DNA from: Viscum album | Lineage: Eukaryota; Streptophyta; Magnoliopsida; Santalales; Viscaceae | Direction: 5' to 3' | Assembly (NCBI GenBank): GCA_963277665.1 | Contig: OY728142.1 | Location: forward strand, 15,080,001 to 15,144,000 | Length of the DNA stretch: 64,000 bases | Shown here: positions 34,505-48,129 of the stretch, piece after piece | How the letters are laid out: each line of letters begins with the position of its first letter | Position numbering within the stretch: the first letter of the stretch is position 1 | Program-made: the position numbers and the translations under genes | The notes under the pieces: generated by a model | Seen by the model: the letters and a program-made list of their open reading frames with translations, nothing else | Told to the model about the DNA's origin: nothing | The model's database searches: none

Positions 34505-35590
34505 GTGGAAGAACAATCTATTCCAGAGACACAAGAACTGTATAGGAGTATGAGAGAGGTGAGAGAACCAGAACGATATAGTTTTCTTGTCACCGAGGAT
34601 GGTGACTCATTATTGGTTGACAATAATGATCCTCTTACCTACAAGGAAGCAGTTGAAGGCACAGATGTTGCCAAGTGGAATGAAGCCGTGAATTCTGAAA
34701 TGGATTCGATGTACCAAAACCAAGTATGGATTTTGGTAGATCCTCCAGTTGATGTAAATTTTATTGGTAATAAATGGGTATTCAAGAAGAAACTGGAAAT
34801 GGAGGGGCAAGTCAGCACTTATAAGGCACGATTGGTTGCAAAAGGTTTTAGAAAACGTCAAGGAATTGACTATGATGAAACCTTTTCAATAGCTGTGATG
34901 CTGAAATCCATTAGAATCCTATTGTCCATTGCTGCTTACCATGACTATGAAATTTGGAAAATGAATGTCAAAAAAGCTTTCCTTAACGGGAACCTTCAAG
35001 AAGATGTCTACATGACACAACCTGAAGGGTTTGTGACTCCAAAGGATGCCAACAAGGTATGAAAGTTGCAGAAATCCATTTATGGATTAAAGCAAGCATC
35101 AAGATCATGGGACATTCGTTTTGATGAAGCTGTAATGGAATTTGGATTTGTTAAGAATGAATGTGAGCCTTGTGTCTACAAGAGGTTTAGTGGGAGTGCA
35201 GTCATTTTCCTAATAGTATATGTTGATGACATATTACTAATTGGAAATGAGGTACCTGTCTTACAGTCAGTTAAGGCATGGTTGCATAAATGCTTCTCCA
35301 TGAAAGACTTGTGCAAGGAAACATATATTATTGGGATCAAGATCCATTGTGACAGATCCAAGAGAATGTTGGGCCTGAGTCAAAGTACATACATTGACAA
35401 GATACTGAAGAGATTCAGTATGGAACAGTCCAAGAGGGGATTGTTTCCAGTGTCACATGGCATTCATCTTTCCAAGAAAATGTTTCCTCAGACACATGAG
35501 GAAAGAAAGAGGATGGAAAGGATCCCTTACGCATCCGTGATTGGGTCATTCATGTATAATATGCTATGTACGAGGCTAGATGTTTCTTAG
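34505..35590 (+). pseudogene. Copia reverse transcriptase, element 2
   Basis: Two open pieces (34505-35062 and 35066-35590) are separated by one TGA at 35060, where element 1 has TGT (Cys). Motifs are NKWVFKKK, YKARLVAKGF, GIDYDETFS, MNVKKAFLNG (Asp of the family MDVKTAF changed to Asn), YMTQPEGF, YGLKQASRSW and an intact YVDDILLIGN. The region before it (QELYRSMREVREPERY) is the acidic/basic linker between integrase and RT. RT ends near the SYIGSFMY..CTRLDV segment, where a TAG at 35588 occurs. Confidence 0.9.
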
Positions 35591-36208
35591 GAATTAAGTG
35601 CGGTAGGCAGATATCAAGCTGATCCAGGAGACCGCCATTGGATGGCAGTCAAGACTATCCTTAAGTATCTGAGGCGTACTAAGGATATGTTCCTGCTTTA
35701 TGGAGGATATGAGGAACTAGTCAACAAAGGACATGTAGATGCTAGTTTCTAGACTGATCAGGATGACATGAAGTCGCAGACTGGATACATCTTCAGTTTG
35801 AATGGAGGTGCATTGAGCTGGAAGAGCTCAAAACAAAGAGTGGTGGAAGATTCTACAGCAGAGTACGAGTATATCGTAGCTTCTGAGGCAGCTAAATAAG
35901 CAGTATGGATGCGAAGCTTCCTCCAAGAACTAGATGTTGTACCGAGCAGTAAAGATCATATCACACTCTATTGTGATAATACTACAGCGGTGGCAATTGA
36001 AAAAGAGCCAAGGTCACATCAGCGGACAAATAACATACTTCAGAAGTATCATCTCTTGAGGGATTTTTCTTAGAGTGGTGAAGTTGCAGTGAGCAGTATT
36101 TCCATGGAAGAAAATGTGGCAGACCCATTGACTAAAGACTTGACTCAGCAGAAACATGATCATCATGTGAGGTCTAGCGGACTAAAAGTCGTAGGCAGTT
36201 GGATCTAG
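35591..36208 (+). pseudogene. Copia RNase H, element 2
   Basis: It continues the RT frame with stops inside. Visible motifs are HVDASF, then SQTGYIFSLNGGALSWKSSK, AEYEYIVASEAAK, LYCDNTTAVAIEKEPRSHQRTK and ENVADPLTK. It ends at TAG 36206-36208, just before the polypurine tract. The catalytic acidic positions seem present apart from the nonsense codons. Confidence 0.85.
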
Positions 36209-36212
36209 TTCA

Positions 36213-36220
36213 AGTGGGAG
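36213..36220 (+). other. Polypurine tract, element 2
   Basis: AGTGGGAG precedes TTTGTAAGGG. It is identical to the tract of element 1. Confidence 0.8.
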
Positions 36221-36222
36221 TT

Positions 36223-37994
36223 TGTAAGGGTTGGTGTCCTCAGAACTAAATGTTTTGTACTTTGATTACATGAATGTTCACTTATTATATATTGTTCATT
36301 GTTCTGCATGAATATAATATAATAATTTCCTGGAATATTTGTTGCATTAATAAGGTCATAGAAGATCCCCACTATGATGAGAACCTTGAAATGCTATAAC
36401 AATATTCTTAAATAATGTTCTGTGGTATGATGACATACTATGATAGGACACATAGTATACAGACCATCATGTGCGATTACTCATAAGAAGACGAGACTCT
36501 CTCTCATGGAGTTCACACTTGATAATCTCCATGATGAGAGATTATGAGAACAGACCCGCCAGTAGTAATTCTGCATGTCTTGGTGTCATCAGATATTTCT
36601 ATATGCATGTGCAATGGTCCTTAGACCAGAAGATTATCATTAACTCATGTCATGACTCACACACTTAGATTTGATGACGAAAACCGTCACGCAGACAGTT
36701 GGCGGAAGGTAGGGTACGTTGGGTGCGTCACGGGTGACATGTTGTTAATGGATAAGTCGATGAATAATTTGTCCCTTCCATTTATGGAAGTTGATATCTC
36801 GGACCTTTGATTGAAATAGAACCGTCACATTAAATTCCATGGCCATGGTGTAAACGACGAGTTTATTTTAGGTAGTCAAAGAACGACGGATCGAGCATAT
36901 AGGTTTATGACACTTCCATGAAACCTGCTTGATAAGATATTGAGAAAAAGGGATTAAATTACACAGTAAGCATTCGTATGAGGTGATACGTCAATGCGAC
37001 ATCAACTTATTTCTCTTGGGTGCCTTGACCCGTTGCTAGATAGTAATCTTGGACTTTAGGCAAGCCCGCCTAATGCCAACGAGAAAGAAGCCTAGAGGGT
37101 CACACACTAAGGGTATCCAAGTATCTAAAGTGGAATAGAGATTATTCCCGTACGTGGTTTAATGATTATCAAAGGAATCATATGTTGTTTTAAATGATGG
37201 GGGAAAAATAAAATAAAACAAGTACATGCCGTGTATTTATTATTACACGCCGTGTAGTTTTTCCAGTTGGGATTTTGAAAATATAATATCATTTTATTAA
37301 ATGATATTTATTATAATCAGCGTGAGCGCATGTCAAGGAATTAATTATTCGACATGGGGTTTTCAATAAGAGTTAATGAAATAAATGAAATGCGTAATGC
37401 GTTTATTTATTTTCATAACTCTACAACCTCAAACTTGATTATAAATATCCCCACAACCCCAAATCTTTTCCTATACAAGAGAATCGTTGTGCACAAAATC
37501 TCTGGAGAATTATTTCAAGGCCGAAAGAACATCTTCCTCCAAGAATGCTCTCAAGACTGAGAGAGATCCTCTTCTATCGGATCAAGACGATCTAAGGTGG
37601 AAAACGCAAGCAAAGTCTTCTCCACTCTAGCACCTGGAGAATCCTTTTGCGACATCCAGAGATACAAGGTACACGTGTGGATCACCGCTAGAGGGAGTCT
37701 ACAATTGGCTTCTGCGACGCAACGACGGATCACATCGACAATGTGATCAAGAACATCAATGAATAAAGAACACCCAAAAGGCATTTATTTATAATTAATT
37801 AAATTAATTATAATCAACCTGTAATGATCCTTGTTTGTGGTTCCAGGATAAACCATCTTCTTTGTCTTTTTCTATGATTCGATCCGTGGAGACTGGCGTT
37901 TATCGTCGTATTAATCCCGGATTGATCATTTCTAATGACAAAAATAGAAGTGGGCACATCCACCCACGTGCTTCCGCTGCGCCCGGAACCTTCA
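36223..37994 (+). repeat. Element 2 right LTR (1772 bp)
   Basis: It begins TGTAAGGG and ends TTCA. It is colinear with 28571-30345 and almost equal in length. It has the two-unit motif array at 37225-37260, TATA box 37440-37447 and ACACGTGT at 37671-37678. Confidence 0.93.
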
Positions 37995-39712
37995 CCATAT
38001 TCAAAAAAAATTAAAATTCCTAATATACACCCATCATAGATCTAGCACATAAACACTGATCGGATGAGCATTTCCCTTTATTGCACCATAAACCATAAAG
38101 TCTATACCTGTATCAAGGTGTTCATGTAGTGTGAGAGGAAAAAATCAGTAGGACACCACCAATGGTGTCCCTAGATAATATCCATATGTATATGGATGCA
38201 TAGAAAGTACAATAAACAATATCCAAAATAAAAAAACCGCTCAACTACATTCTTGATAAGCCATGGGTGAGAAAAATACCTACTTTCAGTACTTCTAGAA
38301 TGGGATGATGTACCAATTGTGTGTACATTCCCCAAGAGAGATTGAACTATCACCCCTCATTACATAACTATGAGAACATGTCTTCACTACACTTGTAGTA
38401 TCACGGTGAATGGATAATTAAAATCTTATCTAGTGAATGATACATTACCATCTCAAGGCGATATTCTCACCCCCAACCAATGTTCATAATAATTTCATAG
38501 AATCCATGTGAAAAAACTATGATATATCCCTCCATATGTTTTATGATTAACATTATCACCCTAATCCACACATCTATAGAGAATCATGACAACAATCTAA
38601 TGGTTATAAATTCCTTCCTCAATGTACACATGATCCAACAACGTCATCCCCAAAAGAGTGAAACAAGACCAACATCCTATGACTGTGAAGTAGGAAAACC
38701 ATAATCTCCCCATCAATAGTAAATGGCACATTAATATCATATTATATTGTTGAATCATATCTCCACCCAACAATAAGTATTACAATAATAACAAGAAACC
38801 ACTTACTCCACCTTCCAAACAAGTACTTGTTATATCTACTTTCATGAAAAACATCCTTAATTTAACACAACCAATAGCCATACATAACCACACTAGACTA
38901 ACCATTATACACAAAACTTGAATCCTAAAAATCATAACCAGCTCTATTCCTAGTCTATCACACAACCCAACCTACTCCTATAAATCGAATTATACAATAC
39001 TCTTATAAATAGTGAAAATATCTAAGAACCACCTACCCAGTACTAAAATTCCTGATCATCCAATTTGGTGGCCTGATTCTACCCAAGGAAGAATAAATTT
39101 TGAATCTAGAGGAAAAACCAAAAAATGTTGATTTTAGTTTAAAACTATCACATTGGATATGACACCATAAATAGATTAACGAGGATGATATGACTTACCA
39201 ATAATGAATCATTGTGAAAAAGGACTTGTAGAATATCCCTCAATGAAAAGTATCTCCACATGGGAGGAGATGTTAGCCAATGAGGGAGAAGGGGGATGAG
39301 CACCCATTTGTTGAGCTCAAATTAGGGATTCTTCATTTAAATAAAAAATTAAATAATTTAATTAATCAACCAAAAATTAATAAAAACCAACATATAGTCT
39401 GTTGGTTACTTGGTTAGCCTAATCTCGGTAACTAGTTTCTTACATAGTACCTTCCCCAGGGCCACCAGCTACCTAGTATCCCACATTGAGTCATTATTTC
39501 TCAGCTTGCTTCCACTAGGCACTCGGTACTAGTCTACTGGGTACTCGATGACATCTTCCAAAATGGAATATGTCCTGGAACCATATCTAACATTCTAAAA
39601 CTGATTATTTTTTCATATACCAACACCTAAAAACCTTGAACATTCCTAAATACACATGGATAAGCTGATTTTAGACGAAAAATATATCATCTAAAATACT
39701 GTAACTATTATA
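37995..39712 (-). mobile_element. Minus-strand LTR, 3' copy, main part
   Basis: It is homologous to ~42410-44120. Shared stretches include CCATGGGTGAGAAA (38264 and 42693), CTTCTAGAATGGGATGATCTACC type (38292 and 42712), CATCCTATGACTG/ATA (38671 and 43090), AATAAAAAATTAAATAA (39340 and 43747) and CACATGGATAAGCT / CACATGGTAAGGCT (39653 and 44062). In minus orientation the LTR begins at about 39712 next to a purine tract, and it continues beyond the copia insertion at 28570. A perfect 8-bp hairpin, GGACACCA and TGGTGTCC, lies at 38151-38170. Confidence 0.7.
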
Positions 39713-42040
39713 AACTCCCCACCAAAAAACCAAATTGTTCCCTATCCATCTCTGGACACAACATTGACCAACCCTGACCAGAACATGAATTTCCACCTCA
39801 TACCACTTAAAAATAACTAAGATAATAATGAATGAATCCATCATTTTCCTAATAACCATGGCTAATAAAATTATAAAGAACATTTCCAACTATGGGAACT
39901 CTCCACTATAGAAATTTACTACATGGTCATGCCACAAACCAACACCTAAGACAACAATGAAGTCCTACCAAATCAACATCCCAAGATTCACATGAACTAT
40001 CCCTTAAACACAATTCCATCTCACATTATACTAGATTCCTAGACCTCAACTAGTTCCGAGTCAAATATTTTTGCATAATGCACATACTACACCATTACCT
40101 ATCATGATCAACCAAAACATACACACTCTTCATGTACATTTGACCATAAAAATCTATTCCACATAATTTTAAGAGGTTGAATCAAATGAATGAAGTAGAA
40201 AAAAACTTCAAATTCAAGATTCTAACCATTCATGTGAGGTCAAACTATGTGTCATCCCTTGTACCCATGGTTATACACACTCCCCACTACCTTTTCCTAA
40301 TATTGAAAATAATCAATATCTTTTTCCTTGATTCACTATCATTGGTCCAAACTCAGACACATGTGTCTATCCACTTCTATAATTTTTTTTACTTTCAGAA
40401 TACCTAAAAAGCCTCTTTGAATTTCCTATCTTCCCAGAATAAAAACACTCCATAGAAGTTTGATCAATCTAAGTTAAAATTTTCCCCTACTATATACATT
40501 TAAAACAACTAGAATATGACCCAATCTTAGGTGGAAAATATGATCCTCTATTGGGACTCCACTCCTAGATCTTTTTTAACTCTGCTTATTACTTTTTAAA
40601 TCTTGGATCACTATCCCACCTATTACTTCTATCTAGCTGAGAAAAGTATCCATTATAATGTCCCTACCCACTATCAATGCTTGATTCACTTACTCAGAGA
40701 ACAAAGTCAACTTGAAAATGTTCAACTACACCCTAATAGCATGATAAAGACCATATTAGAAACACCACGCCTTAAAAATATCTTGTACAACTAATAATGA
40801 TGAAAAATAACCAAATCCATGAACTTAGATACATAATTTATGAGTTAAATATATCCCTGCATCAAATTAATAAACAAAAAAACTCACTCCACCCATTATA
40901 TATTGAGAAATAATTAATTGATTTACCTTTACTAAAATTCATTCCAAGAAATCCCCTCATATCTACTATATTTTATCTTTATGTCCCAACATCAATTCAC
41001 TGGTCCATTAAGAATATATGTCACCAATTTCAACCTCTAACTTGGTAATATCTCAATCTTGTCAAAAAATAGTATGAACTAACTCTATCTAATAATCAAA
41101 TTCCTATGTTCTACCCTCCACCTAAAAAAATAATGGATGTTGAGGCTTGAACTCCCTCATAGAATACACCATGGATGCCTTAACACAATGTGTTCATCAA
41201 TCGATACTCTATATAACCAACACCATACTCACTCTGAGTTGATCATCAAATAAAATCCCTAACTCAATTGGCCTCTCAAGCTTCCCTAGCTACCTTGGAA
41301 GATCTATATATGGATCATTCTCATATCCACAATCAGGTGGATTGACACAAACATACTTTTATAGAATCACTCTAAACATAAAACTCTATGATAAGTAACA
41401 ATATCACATCTCAGATATCACAAATAGGGAAATCTATAATAATAAGTATATCCCACTATCCAAAAAACATCCCTACCCACACCCAGATCTCATAACATCT
41501 AGACTCACAACCCTTCCTATCCATTATTAGGCTAGGTAATAGACATACACATATGATCAATATAATTTATGATACTAGGAATCAAGATACCTAGTTTATT
41601 TGATTATAATTCCATAAAGAATCTATGTAAGAAAAAAATTCTTAACTTTTTTTTGACATTTATTTGAATCAAATACAATTTCTCTAAAACAAGATAACAA
41701 AACACACATAAGCATACACATGTCATGTAATTACTTTGTGATTGAAATAATATATAAAAATATAAACACCCACTCAGCTCTATAGGTTGAGAATAAAGCT
41801 AATAACCAATGTAACCATTAAATGAACATCATTTTAAAAAATTTCTAAACTATAATACCGAAAAACTAAATCAATTATTAAGATTCAGTAGCATTTAAAT
41901 ACCATAAATAGAAGTGTGGTAATCACCTACATATGGTGTTCTTATAGGCCCTATACATACTAAATATTTAATCTACAATACGAATTTAAAAAATTAAATC
42001 TCTCTTGGTACTATATTGTAACAACCAACCAATTTCTATA
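39713..42040 (-). mobile_element. Interior of minus-strand LTR element, decayed
   Basis: About 2.3 kb or less lies between the two LTR copies. A purine tract on the minus strand (GGTGGGGAG, 39715-39723) directly borders the 3' LTR. Longest frames are 39671-39889 (minus) and 40177-40407 (plus), neither resembling known retroelement domains. No RT, integrase or gag motif was recognised, so this is either a non-autonomous element or one too mutated to read. The 5' boundary depends on where the upstream LTR ends, which I could not fix. Confidence 0.45.
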
Positions 42041-44120
42041 ATATCACTTTGTAGCATCTCCATCCCGGTTAACCACTACTATGAGTTAATCAGAGTGACA
42101 CATAGATTTGGAACACCTCCCCATATGTTAGAGGCTACCAATAAGAGACAATGGGTATTTAGGTGATCATGGGGAAACTAATGCCGTTGATATAAATAAT
42201 AATGGAAAATAGAAAAATCAATAACAATTGACCATTTATGAATTATAATATTACGTATATAGCTAATAAAATTTCACAGGATACACAAAATAAGTTTCTA
42301 AAATGTTATATAGGTAATTCAAAAACATATTGTATCACCTATAGGATTATTGTGCATGGGTATAATCAAAAATGAAAAAAAGAATCCTCTATAATGAAAC
42401 ACTGAGGATCTTCCCATTCTATCTCAAAAAACTATCAACATTTCACTTATACATGCTTCATTGATCCATCCCCTAAGTACTATTCAGTGGGCCCTTTCCC
42501 ATACCCACGTCATGAATAATAAAGTCAACATGCACAATGGGGACCATTTGTATGGTGTGAGTATAATCACATTAGGACACCACTAATTATTTTCTTAGAT
42601 AATACACATAGGTACATAGGTACATGAAAATTGCAATGTATGCTAATTAGAATTATGCATAAACCACACTCCACTTTTATGAAATCCATGGGTGAGAAAC
42701 CTTCTTACACTTCTAGAATGGGATGATCTACCCATTGTATAAACACATCGTATGGGAGATCGAACCATTACCCATTATCACAACACTAGACAAACTAGTT
42801 ATTTTTACACTCATATCATTGAATGAAGCATTACAATCTCATCTACTGAATGATACATCACCATTTCACAAATAGAATATAACCCCAATCGGTTATCAAA
42901 ATAACATTATATAACCCATGGAAAGCATCTATATTATATCCATCCATCTATCAAATGATCAAAATCATCACCATAATCTATAAATATATGGAGGATCCCC
43001 TACAAAATCAAGTATTCATAACAACACTCTAATATGTAAACATGTTTCAATAGACTTAACACCAATGGTGTATGGAAACACCGACATCCTATGACTATAA
43101 ATTAGGATAAAATTGATTTATATATAATTAGTGAAGGATATCTCATCATCATACCATATTGGTGAATCACACATCCACCTAGAGTAATACATTTCAATAA
43201 TAAATAGAAAACATACTCTACTTGAAACCAATTCCTTGGTCTTTATATCATCACACCATACATCCACAATATATATATCAAACTATATACAAAAAAAACT
43301 ATATTGGAATTTACCTAAGACACAACCCTTGAATCCTGAATATCATAGTCAGTCTCATTCTCAATCACTCAAATAAACCAAACCATTCTTGTAAATCACA
43401 TGATCTTTGAAGTCATATAAACAATAATAATATCAAGGAACCACTTATCTACTACTAGTAGGAGTATAAATGTTCAATTACACATATTAATTCAATGTGG
43501 AAAGAAAAAATATATAATCTAGATATAAATATATAGACTAAAGATTTTAGATGAAGACCATAATGATAGAGAAAACTATTGAAATAGATGATGGAGGATA
43601 ATATGTCTTACCTGTGATGACTCCATGAGATAGACGACTTTATGAATGGCCCATATCAATGAATATATATACATGGGAGAATATAAGAGTGAGATAATGA
43701 TAGGGGGTCAAGTTCCCATTTTATAATCTCAAATGAGTAATTCCTCCATTAAATAAAAAATTAAATAAATTAATTAGTAAGAAATTTTGAAAAATAAAAC
43801 ATACATTCTACTAGATACCTAGTTATGATTGATCAATAACTCAAATCCCTATCATAAATTTACTATATTGTTATGAACCAACTTGTGAATCACTTAGAGC
43901 TATTTCCTCCATTCATTCCTTCACTAGATACTTGGAAATAGCTCATTGGGTACATGGTTACATATATCAAAAAGAAATATTTCTTACCACTATAACTGAA
44001 TTACCGAAAAAAGTCCTGAGACACCACCAATACCTTAAACACCATAAAAATTTCCATATACACATGGTAAGGCTATTGTTAAACCCAAAAAACCTCATCT
44101 AAAATTCCCATATAGTTACA
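42041..44120 (-). mobile_element. Minus-strand LTR, 5' copy
   Basis: In minus orientation it starts TGTAACTATATGGG at 44120 (GTTACA on the plus strand at 44115-44120), matching TATAATAGTTACAG at 39712. It is uninterrupted and so gives the empty-site version for copia element 2. Similarity to 37995-39712 and then to ~27750-28570 covers about 2.0 kb, the probable LTR length. The promoter-distal end near 42041 is approximate, and no clear primer site was found below it. Confidence 0.65.
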
Positions 44121-47100
44121 ATGCGAGTATATTATTATTTGAATTATAATTAAAATAGTATATGGACTAAAATTTGATTATAAAATTATATGAAATATAT
44201 TTAATCATGTTAAGGTTGGTGTTTTAAGGTACTATAATTTAAATTTATTTATTAAGTTAAGGTACATTTTGTGGAATCATGAAATTTTATTAAATTATGG
44301 TATGGTTTTTCAAGTTTGGGAAGTTTTTCTTTTCATTAATTCATGTGGTATTATTACTCAAGGAATAATGATTTTAGATAGCTTAGAAAGTGATAATGAT
44401 TTGGAATCTAATCTTAATATACTATTTGAACAATGGTATATAGTTATGGAGTGGATTGATTGATCATTTTGAAGTTTGAGTTCTTTGAATAGGAGATAAT
44501 CTAAAAGTAGGGTGTGATATAACTGTATTTCATATTTTGGTTACAGTTTCATGTGATTTGATTAAAATGTTTAGTATTATAAAAAACCGATACAATGGGT
44601 ATAATGTAGTTAATGATTAAAGCATGAAATTTTCAGTTTAGGGATAATTAATTTAGGGTTTGGGGTATGTTACATTCGTTTTAAATAACAATGGGTTAGT
44701 TTTAAAAGGAAACAAGTATTATAAGATGAGATTATTAGTTTATTTAAGGGCCTCTTCAATTAAAATCTATGTTTGAAAGCATGGATCATATGTAAGAGGA
44801 ATATATATGTAGATTTTCTCACTGTTTTTTAGGAATTGGATGTGGATGAAAGAATTGGGTATTATTTTGATGATTTATCATGTTAGTTATTAATGGAAAC
44901 ATGAAATGAGGGGTGAAATCAGGTAAATATTGGTGTAAATGGATCTTAAAGGTTGAATAATAACATAAATATTAAATTTAAAGATTTTTAGAATTCTTAG
45001 GAATGTTTGAGTGATTAATTAAAAACTTTTGATATAAAACATGTATTTTAATTTGGTGAATGGTTTTTTGTAACTGAATAATAATTTGGGAACACTTTAT
45101 AAAGATTTCAACATTTTAAAAACCATCGAGTAGATTTTTATGGTTTGATATAATATTTATAAACCATTCCACAAAACATTAAATGTGATGAAAATTGGGA
45201 ATTTTTTTTAAATTATTAATAAACCATGCACACAAATTATGCGTTTTTAAAAATAAACTTTACTGTCACCTAAGTGGACTCCAAAATCCAAATTAGTATT
45301 TTAGAAAAGTAAGTGGAGAAGAAGATAAATGGAGTAGTGAAGAAAAAATTAGTTAAGAGGAGAAACCAAATGATTTTAAATTATAGTTGATCTCATAGTG
45401 TTCTTAATATAAAATAAAATAGTTGAAAGATAAATGAAATCATTAAATATGTAGAATGATTCATTTAGAAAATACCTCAATGAGTCAAAATAAAATTAAA
45501 TTTTAGATATGGGGATTTAGATAAAATGAATGATGGGAGATCCCAAGGAAATTATTAAAGATATAGAAAAAATTATTTGTATTAGAAAAAATTATTTATA
45601 TCACAACTACAAATATAATTATTAATTATGTGAAGGTAAAGGATCTTAAGGAAAAGCTAGTAAAAGTTAAAAATTTCCAAACAAAATCTAATGTTATGGA
45701 GTTAAAAAATCTAACAAATGAGATTGGTTATATCTTTAAAATAGTTGGGAAATCTATGAAGGAATAAAATCATCTCAGTGTATTATACCAAATAAAAGAT
45801 GAAATTGTACTATAAGAGGAGGGTGGATTTTATTCAAAATTATAATTACAATATTATTCCCAATCAAGTATTTAGTTAATCAAAAAATACAAGTTCTAAT
45901 CAATATCAGAGTATAATAGTTAATGTGTAAAATAAGTACAAGAACTTAGTAAATTAAACTATTGGAAATTGAAAATTATCTGATAAAAGAAATAAGAGAA
46001 TAAAAATAAAATCAATAAGATGATTTAAAAATAGTGTGTATAGTTTTGGATAAAAATTCATAACCCACTAAAAGGGAATTTTTTCTACAACAATTCTAAT
46101 AAAAGGAATTATTCTCTTTTAAACCAAAGTGGTAGTTGGTTTGAAAACCGAAACCAAGGTATCCAAGTCCTGAAGGAACTTATTTTACTATATATTTATT
46201 AGAAGGTTTCAAGATAAAATCTTTGAACTTCATTGATTATATACCTATCAAAAGGTATCATGATTGTATATCTTTGAGCTCCTCTATAATACCATTTATT
46301 GGTATAAATTCATCTCCCCATTACTTCTTTAACTATAAACCCATAAAAAGTTAAAAATTCCACTTCTCATAAGCTTTTTGATCTCAAAAATAAAAAAATT
46401 CTCATGTTATAATCCCAGAGCCTCCTCAATCACATACGACTAGAAAAATATAAATTAATAGAAAAAATATAAGATCTTTTACAATAAAATTCATTGATCG
46501 AAGCTCTTAGAAGAAAAATTTGAATGTAAAGATTGCAATTGGAAGTTATCAAAAAATCATGATAATAAAAATATTAAAAAACTACAAGTAATCATAGAAT
46601 TGTTCAGTATATTCCATTCTATAAACCCCTCAGTGAATTTATAGACTTTATTGTAATAGAATTTAATGGTTGAAGTCTGATATCTACATGCGTGGTCACA
46701 ATTTCATCACTTCAAACATTACATAGTATGATTAATGTAATTTATTTTTATGAGTTCATCTCTAAACACCATCACAATTTTAATTCATATTCAAGTAGAT
46801 TTATGAATTAGCTCATTTGAATGTAAAATAAGAGAAAAAAATAAGTCTGCCCACAAAAAAAAGTAAAACAACCAATATTAAGATAAATCAAAACCAAAAT
46901 GATGTGTATTATGATCTGTCAAAATCAAGGGTAAGAAATATTTCATTTTTCATAAAAATATCCCTAACAATATCTTCACTTTAGAAAATCAAAAAACCCA
47001 AATGAAAAGATAAGTTTTACATAAGTTTTAAAAGGAAAATCCATTTAATGTTTGATTAATATCAGCTAGATATAACATATGAGAATATAAAAAATCTCTA

Positions 47101-48129
47101 TTTAAATAAATAATTTAGTGATGATAAATCTTCATAAAACTCTAATAATCCCCCATTAAGATAATTTCACCCTTTAATCAAATTATTTACCTTTAATATT
47201 GACATATGTAATATCTTCCCCAAATTAAAATAAATTAAAAACTTACCTTTCACATAAACATATCTATATTACCTCCTTTTTTATGGTCAAAAGGAACTAA
47301 AAAATGAAGAATCAATGCAGAGTAATAATAGAGGATATAAAAAATATTCATGTAATGAAACGTTTCATAATGTATGTTAAAAAGAGTCTTCTCCTAGAAT
47401 TTGTAATAAAACCATAGTTCTTTTCATAATTGTTTTCCTCTAAGGTTAATTTATCCTCTTTTTTTTTAAAATAAAAAGTAAAAATGCAAAATTTTCTCTA
47501 CCATTGGAATAAGTGAATTGATGAAGAGGATAATGATACAAATCAGTGGATGATAAGAATAAAAAATGTAGAACCTTCAAGAAGTTATGTTTGTATGGAT
47601 ATGGATGATCTTATTCTGATAAATATGGTTCCAGATAACTTCCCAAAAAAATTTATTATCATTCATGGAGTTAATAAAAGAGTCGTATAAAAATAATTTA
47701 AAACTAATATCCCATTTTTAAGGGTACATCAGATATGTATAGAATTTTCTCAAAGTTAAAATATTGAGTTTCATAGAAAGGAATTAATTATAATATATAA
47801 TATATTAAAAATTATTTATTTTTTAAACATAAGATATTTAAAAAACTATGAAATACAATGGGATTTTTCACTTAATAATAAATCATGAAATATATGGTAC
47901 CTTATAGATGTTAATTTTCATTGTGTTCAACTATAATAGATAGAATCCACTAGGAATATTTATAATAAATGTTCAATGTTCATCTGATAATTTCTATATG
48001 GTGAAATTATAAATAATGTAATATACCATCATGAAATGGTTTCACAATTCTAAAAATGGAAGTTCTTTTCCCATTATCTATGATTCTTTTCAATTTCACT
48101 AGATATAAAAATAAAAATTATAATGTATG
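44121..48129. other. AT-rich region, mostly unassigned
   Basis: There is no convincing gene. On the minus strand, 47148-47157 reads AATGGGGGAT followed by TATTAGAG, which resembles the tract and LTR start of SIRE-like elements, so the part below it may be a 3' LTR relic of the Copia fragment at 48130-50655. The short frame 44269-44463 has no recognisable motif. Lys/Asn-rich frames around 45600-45760 look like low-complexity translation of A-rich DNA. Confidence 0.4.

Larger units (their letters stand above)
32306..36208 (+). pseudogene. gag-pol: Copia gag-pol polyprotein, element 2, nonsense-disrupted
   Basis: One frame of about 1300 codons runs from ATG 32306 to TAG 36206-36208, with gag, protease, integrase, RT and RNase H in Copia order. 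All recognisable open pieces (32744-33100, 33305-33640, 33665-33952, 34505-35062, 35066-35590) are in the same frame, so damage is by point mutation to stops only, roughly fifteen or more. Examples lie at 33098, 33638, 33950, 34028, 35060 and 35588. Several correspond to intact codons in element 1, and the reverse also holds, so the two copies decayed independently after insertion. Confidence 0.93.
28571..37994 (+). mobile_element. Ty1/copia LTR retrotransposon, element 2
   Basis: A structurally complete Copia element of 9424 bp in the same family as element 1. It has an LTR (28571-30345), a full primer site (30348-30359), a leader with near-palindromes, one gag-pol frame (32306-36208), a polypurine tract (36213-36220) and an LTR (36223-37994), flanked by CCATA. 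It carries fewer LTR motif units than element 1, which accounts for its shorter LTRs. The coding frame has numerous nonsense codons but no frameshift that I could see. It lies inside an LTR of a minus-strand element. Confidence 0.95.

Noticed and set aside
39671..39889. Minus-strand 72-codon frame as a gene
   Set aside because: It spans the purine tract and LTR boundary, and has no domain or conservation evidence.
45600..45770. Lys/Asn-rich coiled-coil-like translation
   Set aside because: It is short, interrupted by stops, and explained by A-rich composition.
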